Part shown: positions 1 through 8,677 of the stretch, one piece after another
Layout: each line of letters begins with the position of its first letter
How positions within the stretch are numbered: the first letter of the stretch is position 1
Source: Pseudomonadota bacterium
GTDB taxonomy: Bacteria; Pseudomonadota; Alphaproteobacteria; Sphingomonadales; Sphingomonadaceae
Length of the DNA stretch: 64,000 bases
Direction: 5' to 3'
Assembly: GCA_023400405.1 (NCBI GenBank)
Contig: JAEXFD010000064.1
Location: 68,102 to 132,101, forward strand
Made by a program: the position numbers and the translations under genes
The notes under the pieces: model-generated
What the model saw: only the letters and a program-made list of their open reading frames with translations
What the model was told of the DNA's origin: nothing
Database searches by the model: none

Positions 1-901
1 TGAGCGCGACATAGCGCGTCAGCGGCCCGCGCGCCGCGCGCTCCGCTTCCGCGCTCAAGGCGGAGAAGGCCGCCGCCGGCACCGGGTCGGACGCCGTCAC
101 CATCTCGGTCTGGCTGGCCCAGCCGCGCTTCTTTGCCTCCCACGCCACTCCGGACAGGTAGCTCGACAGTAGGGCCGCTTGCGTGAGCTTGAAGCTGTCC
201 TGCGTGGTCGTGAATGCGTCCCATGCGGCCTTGCGCGTTGCCCGGTCCGGATCGGTCAGCGACCGCCTCAGCGCGCCCGGTCCGAGCCGTCGCGGCTCGC
301 CCTTGATGGTAATGGTGGGATAGGGCAGCTCGACGTTGAACAGCGTATCGCGCACGCTCGCTGGCTGGCGCAGCAGCGGCTGTACACTGGTAACCAGCTC
401 TTCCTGGGCGGTCGGCAGCACGTGGCTGGCCCGGATCCGCAGAAGCGTCAGCGTTTTGGCGTAGGCAGCGAGTTTTTCGTTTCGCGCAAGTTCCGCCAGC
501 CGCGCGTTGCCGAGCGCAACCAATTCCGGCTCGATATATGCGGCCGTTGTCTCGATATTGGTGGACAGGTCGGTCGCTGCCGCCAGGTCCGCACCGGCCG
601 CCTCATCGCTTCCGTCGCGGCTTACGCGCAACATAGCCCACGCATAGTAGCGCGCAAACCGCATGCGGAGCGCGGATCTCGCCACCAGCGCGTCTCGGAT
701 CGACTGGGCGTCGACGAGCTTGCCCTTCCACCGGGCAAGACCGGGCATTTCAGCCTCGATCTCCGCTCGGTCCTTGGCCGCGGCATCGGCGCTTGGGTAA
801 AGTGCACTCAGGTCCCAGTCAGGCGGTGCTGCCTTCGGCGTCGCACTCTGGGTTTGACCGACCGAGGCAGCCGCCGCGAGCGCCAGGACCAACAGCCGCA
901 T
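1..901 (-). CDS. Oligoendopeptidase F-like zinc metallopeptidase (M3 family), N-terminal 300 residues only
   Basis: The reverse strand is open from an ATG at 901 to the window edge, so the gene is cut off at its 3' end. It starts with a short signal-like stretch (MRLLVLALAAAASV) and then WDLSALYPS, the typical opening of PepF/oligoendopeptidase F proteins, followed by a long alpha-helical N-terminal domain. The block AAWDAFTTTQDSFKL near residue 230 also fits the family. The HExxH zinc motif would lie beyond the window and cannot be checked. A purine-rich site (AGGGGG) sits just ahead of the ATG. The leader suggests an exported form, as many sphingomonad members have. The family assignment is by recognition of the N-terminal domain only. 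Confidence 0.8.
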   Translation of the reverse strand, partial: MRLLVLALAAAASVGQTQSATPKAAPPDWDLSALYPSADAAAKDRAEIEAEMPGLARWKGKLVDAQSIRDALVARSALRMRFARYYAWAMLRVSRDGSDEAAGADLAAATDLSTNIETTAAYIEPELVALGNARLAELARNEKLAAYAKTLTLLRIRASHVLPTAQEELVTSVQPLLRQPASVRDTLFNVELPYPTITIKGEPRRLGPGALRRSLTDPDRATRKAAWDAFTTTQDSFKLTQAALLSSYLSGVAWEAKKRGWASQTEMVTASDPVPAAAFSALSAEAERAARGPLTRYVAL

Positions 902-1569
902 ACCACCCCCTTTGTATCGGTGCCGATCCCCCCGGCGCCACGCCTACTATTCTTTATCCGACCTTTCTCGACAAGGCGAAACAATCGTTTCGGCTACTGT
1001 CCTTGGCGCAGTTTCGTCGGGGTGATTCTGAACGATTTCGCCGTCGCTCGCGCAGCGCGACTGAGATCGCTCCTACCGCAATTTGCCGCGCTCGCCGCTC
1101 GCATCCGGTTCGGCCATGTGCGGCGCCTGATACGGACAGTCTGGTTCCGGCCCATACTCAGCCATCAATGCCCATCTACATGCCCATTTGCGACGCGGAT
1201 GGATCCGTACGTCCGCGGACCTTAAGGGCCGGCCAGCGCAATCTACCACGCCTTTAGACTAAACCTTAAACAAGGCCACGAACGAGAGCGGGCTTTCCCG
1301 GACAATATGCGCAAGGACTCCCGCTCCGCCATCACCTTTGCCAGGTTTTTGAAAATGCTATAAAAATGCCGGGTAAGACTGTTCGACCAACCTGACGCCG
1401 AACAAGCGGACAGCTATCGGCAAATCTCACAGGTCTGCGAAATGTCGGGTATCGGAGAAGCGCGCGCGGAGCGGACGTCGCGCTATGAGCCTGCATGGGT
1501 AATTTGGTCGCAAGCGAACGAGCCTAGGCAGGTGCCAATTCTCGGATACCCCGCTCGCAAACGCCGTTG
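902..1569. other. Gene-poor stretch between the peptidase gene and a three-gene operon
   Basis: I see no convincing gene here. The open frames on the plus strand are antisense to the peptidase gene and have arginine/proline-rich, protein-unlike content. Around 1250-1380 the sequence becomes less GC-rich than its surroundings, which suits a promoter for the leftward peptidase gene, but I cannot pick -35/-10 boxes with confidence. Confidence 0.5.
1448..1550. repeat. Imperfect 12-bp inverted repeat with arms about 80 bp apart
   Basis: GGTATCGGAGAA at 1448-1459 is matched by TTCTCGGATACC at 1539-1550 (11 of 12 complementary). It lies just beyond the 3' end of the leftward operon. It could be chance or a remnant of a mobile element; nothing between the arms codes for a recognisable protein. 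Confidence 0.35.
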
Positions 1570-2070
1570 TCAGGCAATCCGCCCCTGATACAGGCGAAGG
1601 CCCGAGGTCCCGGCCGCCGGGCTTCCGTCGCGGATCGTCGCGGCCTGGGGGGTTAGGGCGACGCTGCGGGGAAACGCTTCCAGCACCTGCTTCGCGGTAC
1701 TGCGGTTGCCGACATTCATGCTCAGCAGTCGCGGGCCCGCGTTGTTGACCAGTAGCACGTAGACGAACCCGAAGCGTTCGCGAACCTCGACATGGCCGAT
1801 GTCCGAAAAGGCAAGGCGGCTCTCGGCGAACACCCGAAACCGGATCCCGTCGGGCGCAATCGCGAAGCGGGGGTTGATGTTGTTGTGCGACGTGCCCCCC
1901 ATGATCCCCGCACGGCGCAGATAGAGGCCGCGGATCGGCACGATCATCGTGCCGTCCGCTGCCCTCTCGAACGGTGCCGAAGGGGCTTTACGGGTCGCGA
2001 CCCTGCGCAGGAGCAAGATCATGCCGATCGCCACGAACACCAACAGCGGCAGAACGGTGGCGAGCGCCAT
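1570..2070 (-). CDS. Small membrane-anchored protein of unknown function
   Basis: This is 166 residues when started at the ATG at 2070, which follows the upstream stop (2072-2074) by one base. A longer frame exists but would overlap the upstream gene. Residues 1-22 (MALATVLPLLVFVAIGMILLLRR) form one membrane segment with a basic cytoplasmic flank. The remainder is a soluble domain that could be a PH-like or beta-rich fold (IRFRVFAESRLAFSDIGHVEV). No catalytic motif is visible and I do not recognise the family. It is the last gene of an operon led by a trimeric autotransporter, so a role in envelope assembly of that adhesin is conceivable but is only inferred from position. Confidence 0.7.
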   Translation of the reverse strand: MALATVLPLLVFVAIGMILLLRRVATRKAPSAPFERAADGTMIVPIRGLYLRRAGIMGGTSHNNINPRFAIAPDGIRFRVFAESRLAFSDIGHVEVRERFGFVYVLLVNNAGPRLLSMNVGNRSTAKQVLEAFPRSVALTPQAATIRDGSPAAGTSGLRLYQGRIA

Positions 2071-2071
2071 C

Positions 2072-2668
2072 TCATTCACGATCGTAGACCTCAGGTTCCA
2101 CCAGCTGCATCCGCGCGAGCGCCCTGCGCACGGCGGGGCTGTCCGCAACGGGATCGAGCCGAAGCGAGGTGCGCATCAGGCCCATCGATGCCCGAATCGC
2201 AAAGATCAGGATCGCGCCCGGCGCAATCCTGATCTCGAGCGGCGCTGTCGCAGAGTCGCCGGGGGCTCCGGCGACATCCGCGAACAGGCGATGCGTTCCC
2301 GAAGGCAGGGCAATCATCGTGAAGCGCTTCGGCATCAGTTGCGTGACCACCTCGTCGTCGACCGCCACGTCGAAGCCGAGGGATGATGCGACCGTCGCCT
2401 TGTCGCGCATCACCACCACCCAACCTGCCCCCTCGCGGGGCGGAAAGCCGAGCAGCTCCGCCTTGCGCGCGTCGTTGGCCACCGGGAGCCGGCGATTGCC
2501 CGCCTTGGCGTTCAATCCCGCGAACAATCCGCTGCCGAGCACCATCGGCAGAACATACTTGGTGGCCCCCAGATCCAGTCCGGGGGTGCTGGCCTCGAGA
2601 TAGGCCAGGAGGAGGAACAGCCCGCCGCCCACGCCCACGGCGATCGCGAGGTTTCGAAGCTTCTTCAT
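2072..2668 (-). CDS. Membrane-anchored protein of unknown function (possibly DUF2846-like)
   Basis: The protein is 198 residues from the ATG at 2668, one base after the stop of the adhesin gene. That spacing and the MKKLRN start decide between this and longer in-frame starts. Two hydrophobic segments occur near residues 8-25 and 36-52, followed by a beta-rich domain (GWVVVMRDKATVASSLGFDV, then LPSGTHRLFADVAG). The pattern of a fixed-value/ligand strand followed by PSG-T resembles DUF2846/PEGA-like modules, which is a weak suggestion. Tight coupling to the adhesin gene argues that the two are made together. Confidence 0.75.
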   Translation of the reverse strand: MKKLRNLAIAVGVGGGLFLLLAYLEASTPGLDLGATKYVLPMVLGSGLFAGLNAKAGNRRLPVANDARKAELLGFPPREGAGWVVVMRDKATVASSLGFDVAVDDEVVTQLMPKRFTMIALPSGTHRLFADVAGAPGDSATAPLEIRIAPGAILIFAIRASMGLMRTSLRLDPVADSPAVRRALARMQLVEPEVYDRE

Positions 2669-2669
2669 C

Positions 2670-4685
2670 TCACAGTCCGAAACTGATGCCGACGCGCCCG
2701 GCGGTCGACTTGCGGACGGTCGAGCCGCCGATGCCGGCATTCACATAGACCTTGGGCGCGAGGCGGCCGACGACCGCGCCGGAGAAACCCTGTTGCCCAC
2801 GATAGGTGGCAAGGTTGAACGAGATCGACACGTTGCTCTCGGGCACCACCATCGTGCCGCCCAGCGCCACCGCCGCGGCGATGCCGGCATTGGCCTGCTG
2901 GATATTGCGGCGCAGGCCGTTCACCGAGGTCTGGAGATTGCCGACCTGATCCTGCAGCGTGTTGATCTGGTTCGATTGCATCGTGTTCACCGATTCGATC
3001 GCCGTCATCCGCGAATCCTGCCCCGCATTGACGGCGTCGATCGCAGCCAGGTGGGAGTCCTGGGCGGCATCCCGGCTGTCGATCGCGCTCAGATGGGTTT
3101 CCTGTTGAGTGTTGACGTTCTGCACCGCGGTGATCGCGGCGGTCTGTTGCGCATCGGAGGCTTGCAGGGACGAAATCTGCGAACCCTGGTTGGCGAGCGT
3201 CGTGCCGAGCGTGTTGTCGACGCCCAGCGTGCCGCTGGCATCGACCGTGACGATCCCCAGCGCGCCGACCTGTGCCGCGGTGCTGGCGGCGATGTCGCCG
3301 ACGGTCACCGAGCTGCCGGTGCCGCCGAGCACCACCTGATTGGCGCGGGTCGTCGTCGCGCCGGTGCCGATCGCGCTGCTGTTGGCATAGCCCGCGCTGG
3401 CATTCACCCCCAGCGCCACGGCGTTGCTGCCCGCCGCGTTCGCCTGGAGGCCGACTGCGACGCTTTGCGCGCCGGTTGCCTTGGTTGCCGAGCCGATGGC
3501 GATGGCATCGCCGCCGCTGGCTTCCGAATAGACGCTTCCGATGGCGTTGCCGATCGCCACGTTTCGGTTGGTATTCGCGTAGTAATAGTTCCTCCCGTCG
3601 CCGGTATATCCGGCGTGGGCACCCGTCCCCAGCGCAACATCGCCGTTCCCACCGCTCTCGCTGTTGTGGCCGATCGCCGTGGAATTTCCGTTCGCGGCAA
3701 TGGCGCTGCTCCCGAGCGCGATGCTGTAGTCGCCCGTCGCTCCGCCGTTCGAGCCCACGGAAACCGAGAACAGGCCGGAGGCCATGGTGGAAGTGCCGAT
3801 GGCCGTGCTGAACTGTCCGGATGCGGTCGTATCAGCACCCAGCGCCAAGGCGTAGAGGCTGCTGGCATTCGCACTTTGTCCTAGTGCAGTCGAGTATGAG
3901 GCGCTGGCCCGGGCGAGTGCCCCCAAGGCCACGCCATAATGCCCTGTCGACTGGGTGCCCGTGCCGATGGCGATGCTGTCGCCGCCATTGGCGAAGGCGC
4001 GTGTGGCATCCGCGGCGCCGTCCGCGGTCGACGTGTCGGTGCCGATCGCGATATTCCCCTTGGTGCCGTTGGCGGTGAGGCCGGACTGACTCACCGTTCC
4101 CGTCTTGGCGCCCCCGGCAGCGAAATCCCCTGCTCCCACCGCGCCGCTATACATGCCGATGGCGGAGGAGCGATCGCCGATGGCCTCCGTGCTGAACCCG
4201 CTTGCCAGGCTTCCATAGCCTAACGCTTCCGCGCTGTCTCCCAGGGCAGTACTGCCGGGGCCGCTTGCGATCGTCTGGTAGCCCATCGCGATGGCGGCGC
4301 CGCTCGATGCCCTTGCGCGCACGCCGATCGCGACGCTGTCGTTGGCCGACGCAGCGCTCCCCGGTCCCATCGCGACGGCAGAATCTCCCGATGCGGTGGT
4401 CTGCACGCCGATCGCCACGGTGCTGCCGGCCGAAGCGCCGCTCCTCGCGCCGATCGCGACGGCAGAAGCTGCCGATGCGCCACTCCCCGGGCCGATTGCG
4501 ACTGCAGAACCGCCCGATGCAGTGGCGCCCACGCTGCAGGCAAGGTCAGCAGACACGTCCTGGTTGCAAGGCGTATTGTTGGCCAGGTTGCCGCCGTTGG
4601 CCTGAGCCATCGCCGCGCGCGGCATCAGGCACAGCGCGCCGAGCGCGCAGGTGGTGGCAAGAGCCAGGTTCAGTTTCCGCTTCAT
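2670..4685 (-). CDS. Trimeric autotransporter adhesin (YadA/Hep-Hag type)
   Basis: The 671-residue protein has a signal peptide (residues 1-29, ending AMAQA). Residues about 60-470 form a head of many 14-residue repeats of the AIGxxxxASGxxSxA type, as in YadA and hemagglutinin head repeats. Residues about 490-605 form a stalk with heptad-like repeats (AIDSRDAAQDSHLAAIDAVN). The C-terminal 65 residues are a YadA-type membrane anchor ending in FGL, where three chains build one 12-strand barrel. It should act in surface adhesion, autoagglutination or biofilm formation. A GAGGGA-like ribosome site precedes the ATG. Two small membrane proteins follow in the operon. The repeat region makes it prone to length variation between strains. 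Confidence 0.92.
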   Translation of the reverse strand: MKRKLNLALATTCALGALCLMPRAAMAQANGGNLANNTPCNQDVSADLACSVGATASGGSAVAIGPGSGASAASAVAIGARSGASAGSTVAIGVQTTASGDSAVAMGPGSAASANDSVAIGVRARASSGAAIAMGYQTIASGPGSTALGDSAEALGYGSLASGFSTEAIGDRSSAIGMYSGAVGAGDFAAGGAKTGTVSQSGLTANGTKGNIAIGTDTSTADGAADATRAFANGGDSIAIGTGTQSTGHYGVALGALARASASYSTALGQSANASSLYALALGADTTASGQFSTAIGTSTMASGLFSVSVGSNGGATGDYSIALGSSAIAANGNSTAIGHNSESGGNGDVALGTGAHAGYTGDGRNYYYANTNRNVAIGNAIGSVYSEASGGDAIAIGSATKATGAQSVAVGLQANAAGSNAVALGVNASAGYANSSAIGTGATTTRANQVVLGGTGSSVTVGDIAASTAAQVGALGIVTVDASGTLGVDNTLGTTLANQGSQISSLQASDAQQTAAITAVQNVNTQQETHLSAIDSRDAAQDSHLAAIDAVNAGQDSRMTAIESVNTMQSNQINTLQDQVGNLQTSVNGLRRNIQQANAGIAAAVALGGTMVVPESNVSISFNLATYRGQQGFSGAVVGRLAPKVYVNAGIGGSTVRKSTAGRVGISFGL

Positions 4686-5179
4686 GGTTGTGATCCCTCA
4701 TCTTTGGTGGTCGGTGTGCGACGCAGGTCGGTCTTTGATCAGCGGCACGAGGCTTCGGGGCGCTCGGTTCGGGGTGGCGTCTGCGAAATCCTGCGTGGAT
4801 CGTGGTCGATGCGGCCATGTCGGCCGCGCTAGCTGCGTGGCGGCCTGGCTCCGGCAGGAGGGACACGATTGGCGGATCGGCGAATGCGCGATCCGTCCCT
4901 CGCCATGGGATGGATCGCGTGGTCCCCCGTCTCCTGTTGGACCTCCCGAAACAGCGTTTGCGCGTTAGTCATTCACGGTCCCCTTCTCGCCCTGCAATCA
5001 GGGATACGGAAACCGCCGGCCAACCCGGCCAAGTAAAAATCTCGTCCAACGCGTTGAGGATAGGGCCTGTTTGCGCTCTCGCTTATGCTTCGCCCAATAT
5101 CTGCGCTATCGGGGACCTGGCGCTTGTGGAGGGCGGGAGGACGGCATTGGCAATGCGCGATCGGAAGGGCGGATCGGCC
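4686..5179. other. Divergent intergenic region between adhesin and kinase genes
   Basis: About 490 bases separate the two divergently transcribed genes. The kinase reading frame stays open backwards to 4802, but the translated part is arginine-rich and unlike protein, so I treat it as untranslated. Both promoters must lie here. I could not identify convincing boxes or operators, although 4965-5060 is relatively A/T-rich for this genome. Confidence 0.5.
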
Positions 5180-7705
5180 ATGTCATCGGAAGGCGGACGC
5201 GAGCCGGCCGCCAAGCGTCAGCCATCCCCGGAGGAATGGGCCGCAATCTGGAAATTGTTCGACGCCCTGTGCGATCTGCCTGAGCGGGAACGCGAGCAGC
5301 GGCTTCGCGCCGCGCGCGCCGGCCCGCTGGTATGCGACGAAGTCCGGAGCCTGTTGCGGTCGAGCGAGGGGCAAGGGTTCCTCGATCAATCCCTCGAACG
5401 CGAAGACGCCGAACCCGTGAACCACGACGCGTCCCTCGCGACCGGGACGATGGTCGGGCAATTCCGCATCCTGCACCCGATCGGCCGTGGCGGCATGGGG
5501 GAAGTCTATCTCGCACAGCGGGCCCAGGGCGGATTCGACCAGCGCGTTGCGCTCAAGCTGCTGCGGGCCGAGGCGGTCACGGGCGCCGCCTTGTTCGAGT
5601 TCGAACGGGGCATCCTCGCCGATCTCGAGCATCCCGGCATCGCGCGCCTGATCGACGGCGGAAAGACCGAGGACGGCCGCCCCTTCATGGCATTGGAATA
5701 TGTCGAGGGAGAAGCGATCGACGACTGGTGCGAGCAAAGGCACGCGAGCCTGTTACAGCGGCTGAAGCTGTTCCTCGATGTCTGCGACGCCGTTTCCTAC
5801 GCGCATGGCCGGCTGGTGGTCCATCTCGACCTCAAACCGAACAACATCCTGGTCGATCGCGAAGGTCGGGCGCGGCTGCTCGACTTCGGGATTGCGCGGA
5901 TCGTCGGCGAGGGGAACGACCTGTCGCGCGCCAAGACGCTGCTGACTCCGGACTATGCCGCGCCCGAGCAACTGGAAAACAAGGCGGTGACCGTCGCGAC
6001 CGACGTGTATGCGCTGGGCGCGGTACTGTTCAGGCTGCTCACCGGCCGCGGCCCATGGCAATCCGAAGAGGCCGCGCTCCCCGCGACCGTGCTGCGAATC
6101 CTGCGGGGCGATCCACCGCCGCCCAGTTCGGTGCCTTCGCGCGGCGAGGCCTGGCCGATTCCTGCGCGAGCGATCGCGGGCGACCTCGACGCGATCGTCG
6201 TCAAGGCGATGCGACCTGAACCAGCCGACCGATATGCCAGCGTCGCGGACCTTTCCGCCGATATCCGGCGCCATCTTGCCCACAGGCCGGTGCGGGCGCG
6301 AGGAGAATCCCGGCCCTACCGGGCGCTGCGCTTCTTGCGCCGAAACCGCGTTGCTTTCGGCTCGGCCGTTGCGGTCGCTCTCGCCGTGATCGCGGGGGTC
6401 GCGGGCATCGTCTTGAAAGCGCGGGAAGCTGCCTGGGAAAGGGACATCGCTCGGGAGCAGGCGACCCGCCAACGCGCCGCCGCAGGGACCATGCTTTTCC
6501 TGCTGCGCGACGCTTATGACGAAAAGAAAGCCCGATCGACATCGGTCGGCGAGATGATGGCCATGACGACACGGAACCTGGTTCAATCCTTGCCCGCGCA
6601 ATCGCCGGATATTGCGGTTCGGATCGAAACACTGGCGTCCATCGATATCGCCACCGGAAACTGGCGGGCGGCGAAGCCGCTTTTGCTCGGCGCCCTTTCC
6701 CGCGGCATCGAGCGGACGGATCCTGCTGGCGCCGCGCGACTGAAGGTCGAGTTGGCCGTCGTCTATTTGCGGGAGGGCGATCTGAAGGGGGCGGGATCGG
6801 CGCTCGATCAGGCAGAGCATGTCTGGAGAACCGACCCGGACCGCTTCCTCAAGGAAGCTGCGGAAACGATCGACGCAAGGGCCTATTGGCTTCGGACGGC
6901 AGGAAAACTCGATCAGGCGGTGACATTGTTGAAGGGAAATCTGCCCGACGCCCAACGCGCCTACCAATACTACTATTACAACTTGCCTTGGCGATATTCG
7001 AACCTTGCCACGTATCTGGGGATGCTCGGCCGCCTCGACGAAGCCGACAGGCTGCTCCAACGCGGCGAAGAGTTCATCGAGGAAAGCGATAGCGACCGAC
7101 GCGACGGGGCCATCGTCCTCTATGTCACGCAAGCTGGAATCGCGCTTCAAAAAGGCGACCTGGGACGGGCCGGCATGCTGATGCGACGGGGCATCACCGC
7201 CCAGCGCAGGCTCTATGGCAGGACGCTGACCTTGGTCGAGTATCTTGCCTCATACGGGCGATTGCTGGTCACGATGAATCGGTGCGACGAGGCACTGCGC
7301 GTGCTGGACGAGGCATCGCAAATTGCCGCGACGTTCGATCCGAGCAACCGCCGCCTCTTGTTTCAGATCGACACCTCGAAAATCCAGGCCTTGGCGGAGT
7401 TGGGCAGGGTCGATGAAGCCGAACGGCTGTTGGCCCCCACGGCCGGCAGTGTGTCGGACATCCCCGGCCGCAAAATGAGTGAGGGCCTGCTGCTTCGCGC
7501 CCGTGCGGCGCTGCGAATTGCGCAAGGCAGGTGGGCAGAAGCCGCCACCGATCTCGATGCCGCGACCCTGGCGTTCAAAATGGTCCCTGCGCCCACCGCA
7601 CTGGCCGACATCGCGCGGCTTCGCGCGAAGCTCAATCGGCTGAAATCTCACGGTGGATCCACGCCCGCGCCTGAGACCAGCGGCGGCGCACGGTCCGTTC
7701 GCTGA
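5180..7705 (+). CDS. Membrane Ser/Thr protein kinase with C-terminal TPR-like region
   Basis: It is 841 residues from the ATG at 5180, preceded by GGAAGG. The kinase domain covers about residues 93-370: glycine loop IGRGGMGEVYLA near 101, the VALK lysine near 126, catalytic loop HLDLKPNN near 215, DFG near 235, and an APE-type motif (YAAPEQL). A single membrane segment lies near 391-413, followed by about 430 residues of helical TPR-like repeats (YSNLATYLGMLGRLDEADRLL). The catalytic loop reads HLD rather than HRD, so it is a non-RD kinase, which usually means no activation-loop phosphorylation switch. The last 74 bases overlap the 3' end of a convergent ECF sigma gene. ECF sigma factors next to such kinases are a known arrangement, so functional pairing is likely. 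The substrate is unknown. Confidence 0.88.
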   Translation: MSSEGGREPAAKRQPSPEEWAAIWKLFDALCDLPEREREQRLRAARAGPLVCDEVRSLLRSSEGQGFLDQSLEREDAEPVNHDASLATGTMVGQFRILHPIGRGGMGEVYLAQRAQGGFDQRVALKLLRAEAVTGAALFEFERGILADLEHPGIARLIDGGKTEDGRPFMALEYVEGEAIDDWCEQRHASLLQRLKLFLDVCDAVSYAHGRLVVHLDLKPNNILVDREGRARLLDFGIARIVGEGNDLSRAKTLLTPDYAAPEQLENKAVTVATDVYALGAVLFRLLTGRGPWQSEEAALPATVLRILRGDPPPPSSVPSRGEAWPIPARAIAGDLDAIVVKAMRPEPADRYASVADLSADIRRHLAHRPVRARGESRPYRALRFLRRNRVAFGSAVAVALAVIAGVAGIVLKAREAAWERDIAREQATRQRAAAGTMLFLLRDAYDEKKARSTSVGEMMAMTTRNLVQSLPAQSPDIAVRIETLASIDIATGNWRAAKPLLLGALSRGIERTDPAGAARLKVELAVVYLREGDLKGAGSALDQAEHVWRTDPDRFLKEAAETIDARAYWLRTAGKLDQAVTLLKGNLPDAQRAYQYYYYNLPWRYSNLATYLGMLGRLDEADRLLQRGEEFIEESDSDRRDGAIVLYVTQAGIALQKGDLGRAGMLMRRGITAQRRLYGRTLTLVEYLASYGRLLVTMNRCDEALRVLDEASQIAATFDPSNRRLLFQIDTSKIQALAELGRVDEAERLLAPTAGSVSDIPGRKMSEGLLLRARAALRIAQGRWAEAATDLDAATLAFKMVPAPTALADIARLRAKLNRLKSHGGSTPAPETSGGARSVR

Positions 7706-8141
7706 GCCCCATCACGTCCCCCGTCTCGCGCTCGCTCAATCCGACGAAGAATCGGCAATCGACCAACTTCGCAAGGTCCGGGTCCACTTGTTCCAGGCGT
7801 TGCAGCGCACCGCCAACGGCTACCAGTTGCAGATCTTCTTCGGCATGCGCATCGCGATCGTCCTCGACGTCGTCGAGTGGAATCGGACGAAGGCCGCCGC
7901 CACGCTTCGCGCTCATCCGCTCTCGCGCCGCGTCGATCAGGACATGCCGCATCGCCGTCGCAGCCGTCGCCAGGAACTGCTCCCGGCTTTCCCAGGCATG
8001 GCGATTGCTGAGCTTGAGATAGGCTTCGTGCAGGACGGCTGTGGTCTGCAACGTGTTCGGCCGCCCGGCCCGGAATCGCTCCCGGCGCGCCGCTTGCCGC
8101 AAATCGGCATAGAGCGCGTCTATCGCTGAATCGGAGGCCAT
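7632..8141 (-). CDS. ECF-type RNA polymerase sigma factor
   Basis: The protein is 169 residues from the ATG at 8141 (MASDSAIDALYADLRQAA). A longer frame to 8273 exists, but its extra N-terminus is unlike the family. Region 2 is around TLQTTAVLHEAYLKLS through ATAATAMRHVLIDAARERMS. Region 4 is at the end, with a helix-turn-helix in LSERETGDVMGLSERTVRRR followed by WSQARAWIHREI. This matches the ECF group often encoded beside serine/threonine kinases rather than with an anti-sigma factor. No anti-sigma gene is present here. The gene converges on the kinase gene and shares 74 bp with it. Its targets cannot be read from the window. Confidence 0.9.
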   Translation of the reverse strand: MASDSAIDALYADLRQAARRERFRAGRPNTLQTTAVLHEAYLKLSNRHAWESREQFLATAATAMRHVLIDAARERMSAKRGGGLRPIPLDDVEDDRDAHAEEDLQLVAVGGALQRLEQVDPDLAKLVDCRFFVGLSERETGDVMGLSERTVRRRWSQARAWIHREISAD

Positions 8142-8677
8142 GTCGCTCGACAGTTCATCGCCGCCGTATCCACCCCCAGCGCCCGCGTTTGTCAACCGAC
8201 GGCAGAGAGGCCGAGTATAGGGTCGATCGTCGGCGCCGATCAAAAGGAAGGGCGATCCCGATCGGTCCGACAAGCTGATGCGGGGCGAACTGCATGGTCT
8301 CCAGGCTCGACCTTCATGTGCCAGAACAGCCGCGATGACGTCAGGCCCGCAGCCTTCTCCATTCCTGTAAGCTGCGAGTGATTACCATGACTCGAGCGGC
8401 CGCTTGCAGGCCCATCGAAGCGCCCCTCGTACGGCTATTAGTGAGGCGCATAGCGGACGCGCGCCATGTCGCGCCGGCTCATAAAGCTCACGCCAAGTGT
8501 GGGCAAAATGGGGGGCATCTCAGATACCGAGGTACTTGATTGATTTCACGAGGGGATGCCCCCGCGCCGCCATTTGCCCCGGACAACACGTCCTGCCCGC
8601 GATGCTTTCGGAAAGGTCCGTCGCCTCGGCGCAGCGCGTCACGAAGGGGCGGGCTCAGCCCGGCACCCTAAAGCCGC
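8142..8677. other. Intergenic region with no recognisable gene
   Basis: Between the start of the sigma gene and the 3' end of the dgoK-like gene there are about 535 bases. I find no credible protein in any frame and no RNA gene. The notable item is the imperfect inverted repeat at 8501-8580, listed separately. Confidence 0.5.
8501..8580. repeat. Imperfect long inverted repeat (hairpin) in intergenic DNA
   Basis: GGGCAAAATGG and GGGGCATC at 8501-8518 are matched, in reverse complement, by GATGCCCC and CCATTTGCCC at 8555-8580. About 36 bases lie between the arms, and the right arm has an extra insertion of about 7-8 bases. Without a T-run it is not a standard terminator. A small mobile-element remnant or a structured RNA are the alternatives. 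Confidence 0.5.

Noticed and set aside
1211..1220. Palindrome GTCCGCGGAC considered as an operator.
   Set aside because: It is short, GC-only and not near a promoter; such palindromes are frequent by chance at this base composition.
179..1225. A 348-codon plus-strand frame at the left edge.
   Set aside because: It is antisense to the oligoendopeptidase-like frame, which shows a real N-terminal domain.
2670..4685. The regularly spaced repeats in this gene first suggested a tandem-repeat or CRISPR-like array.
   Set aside because: They are coding repeats of about 42 bases that translate to YadA head repeats; there are no constant repeats with unique spacers. No CRISPR array was seen anywhere in the window.
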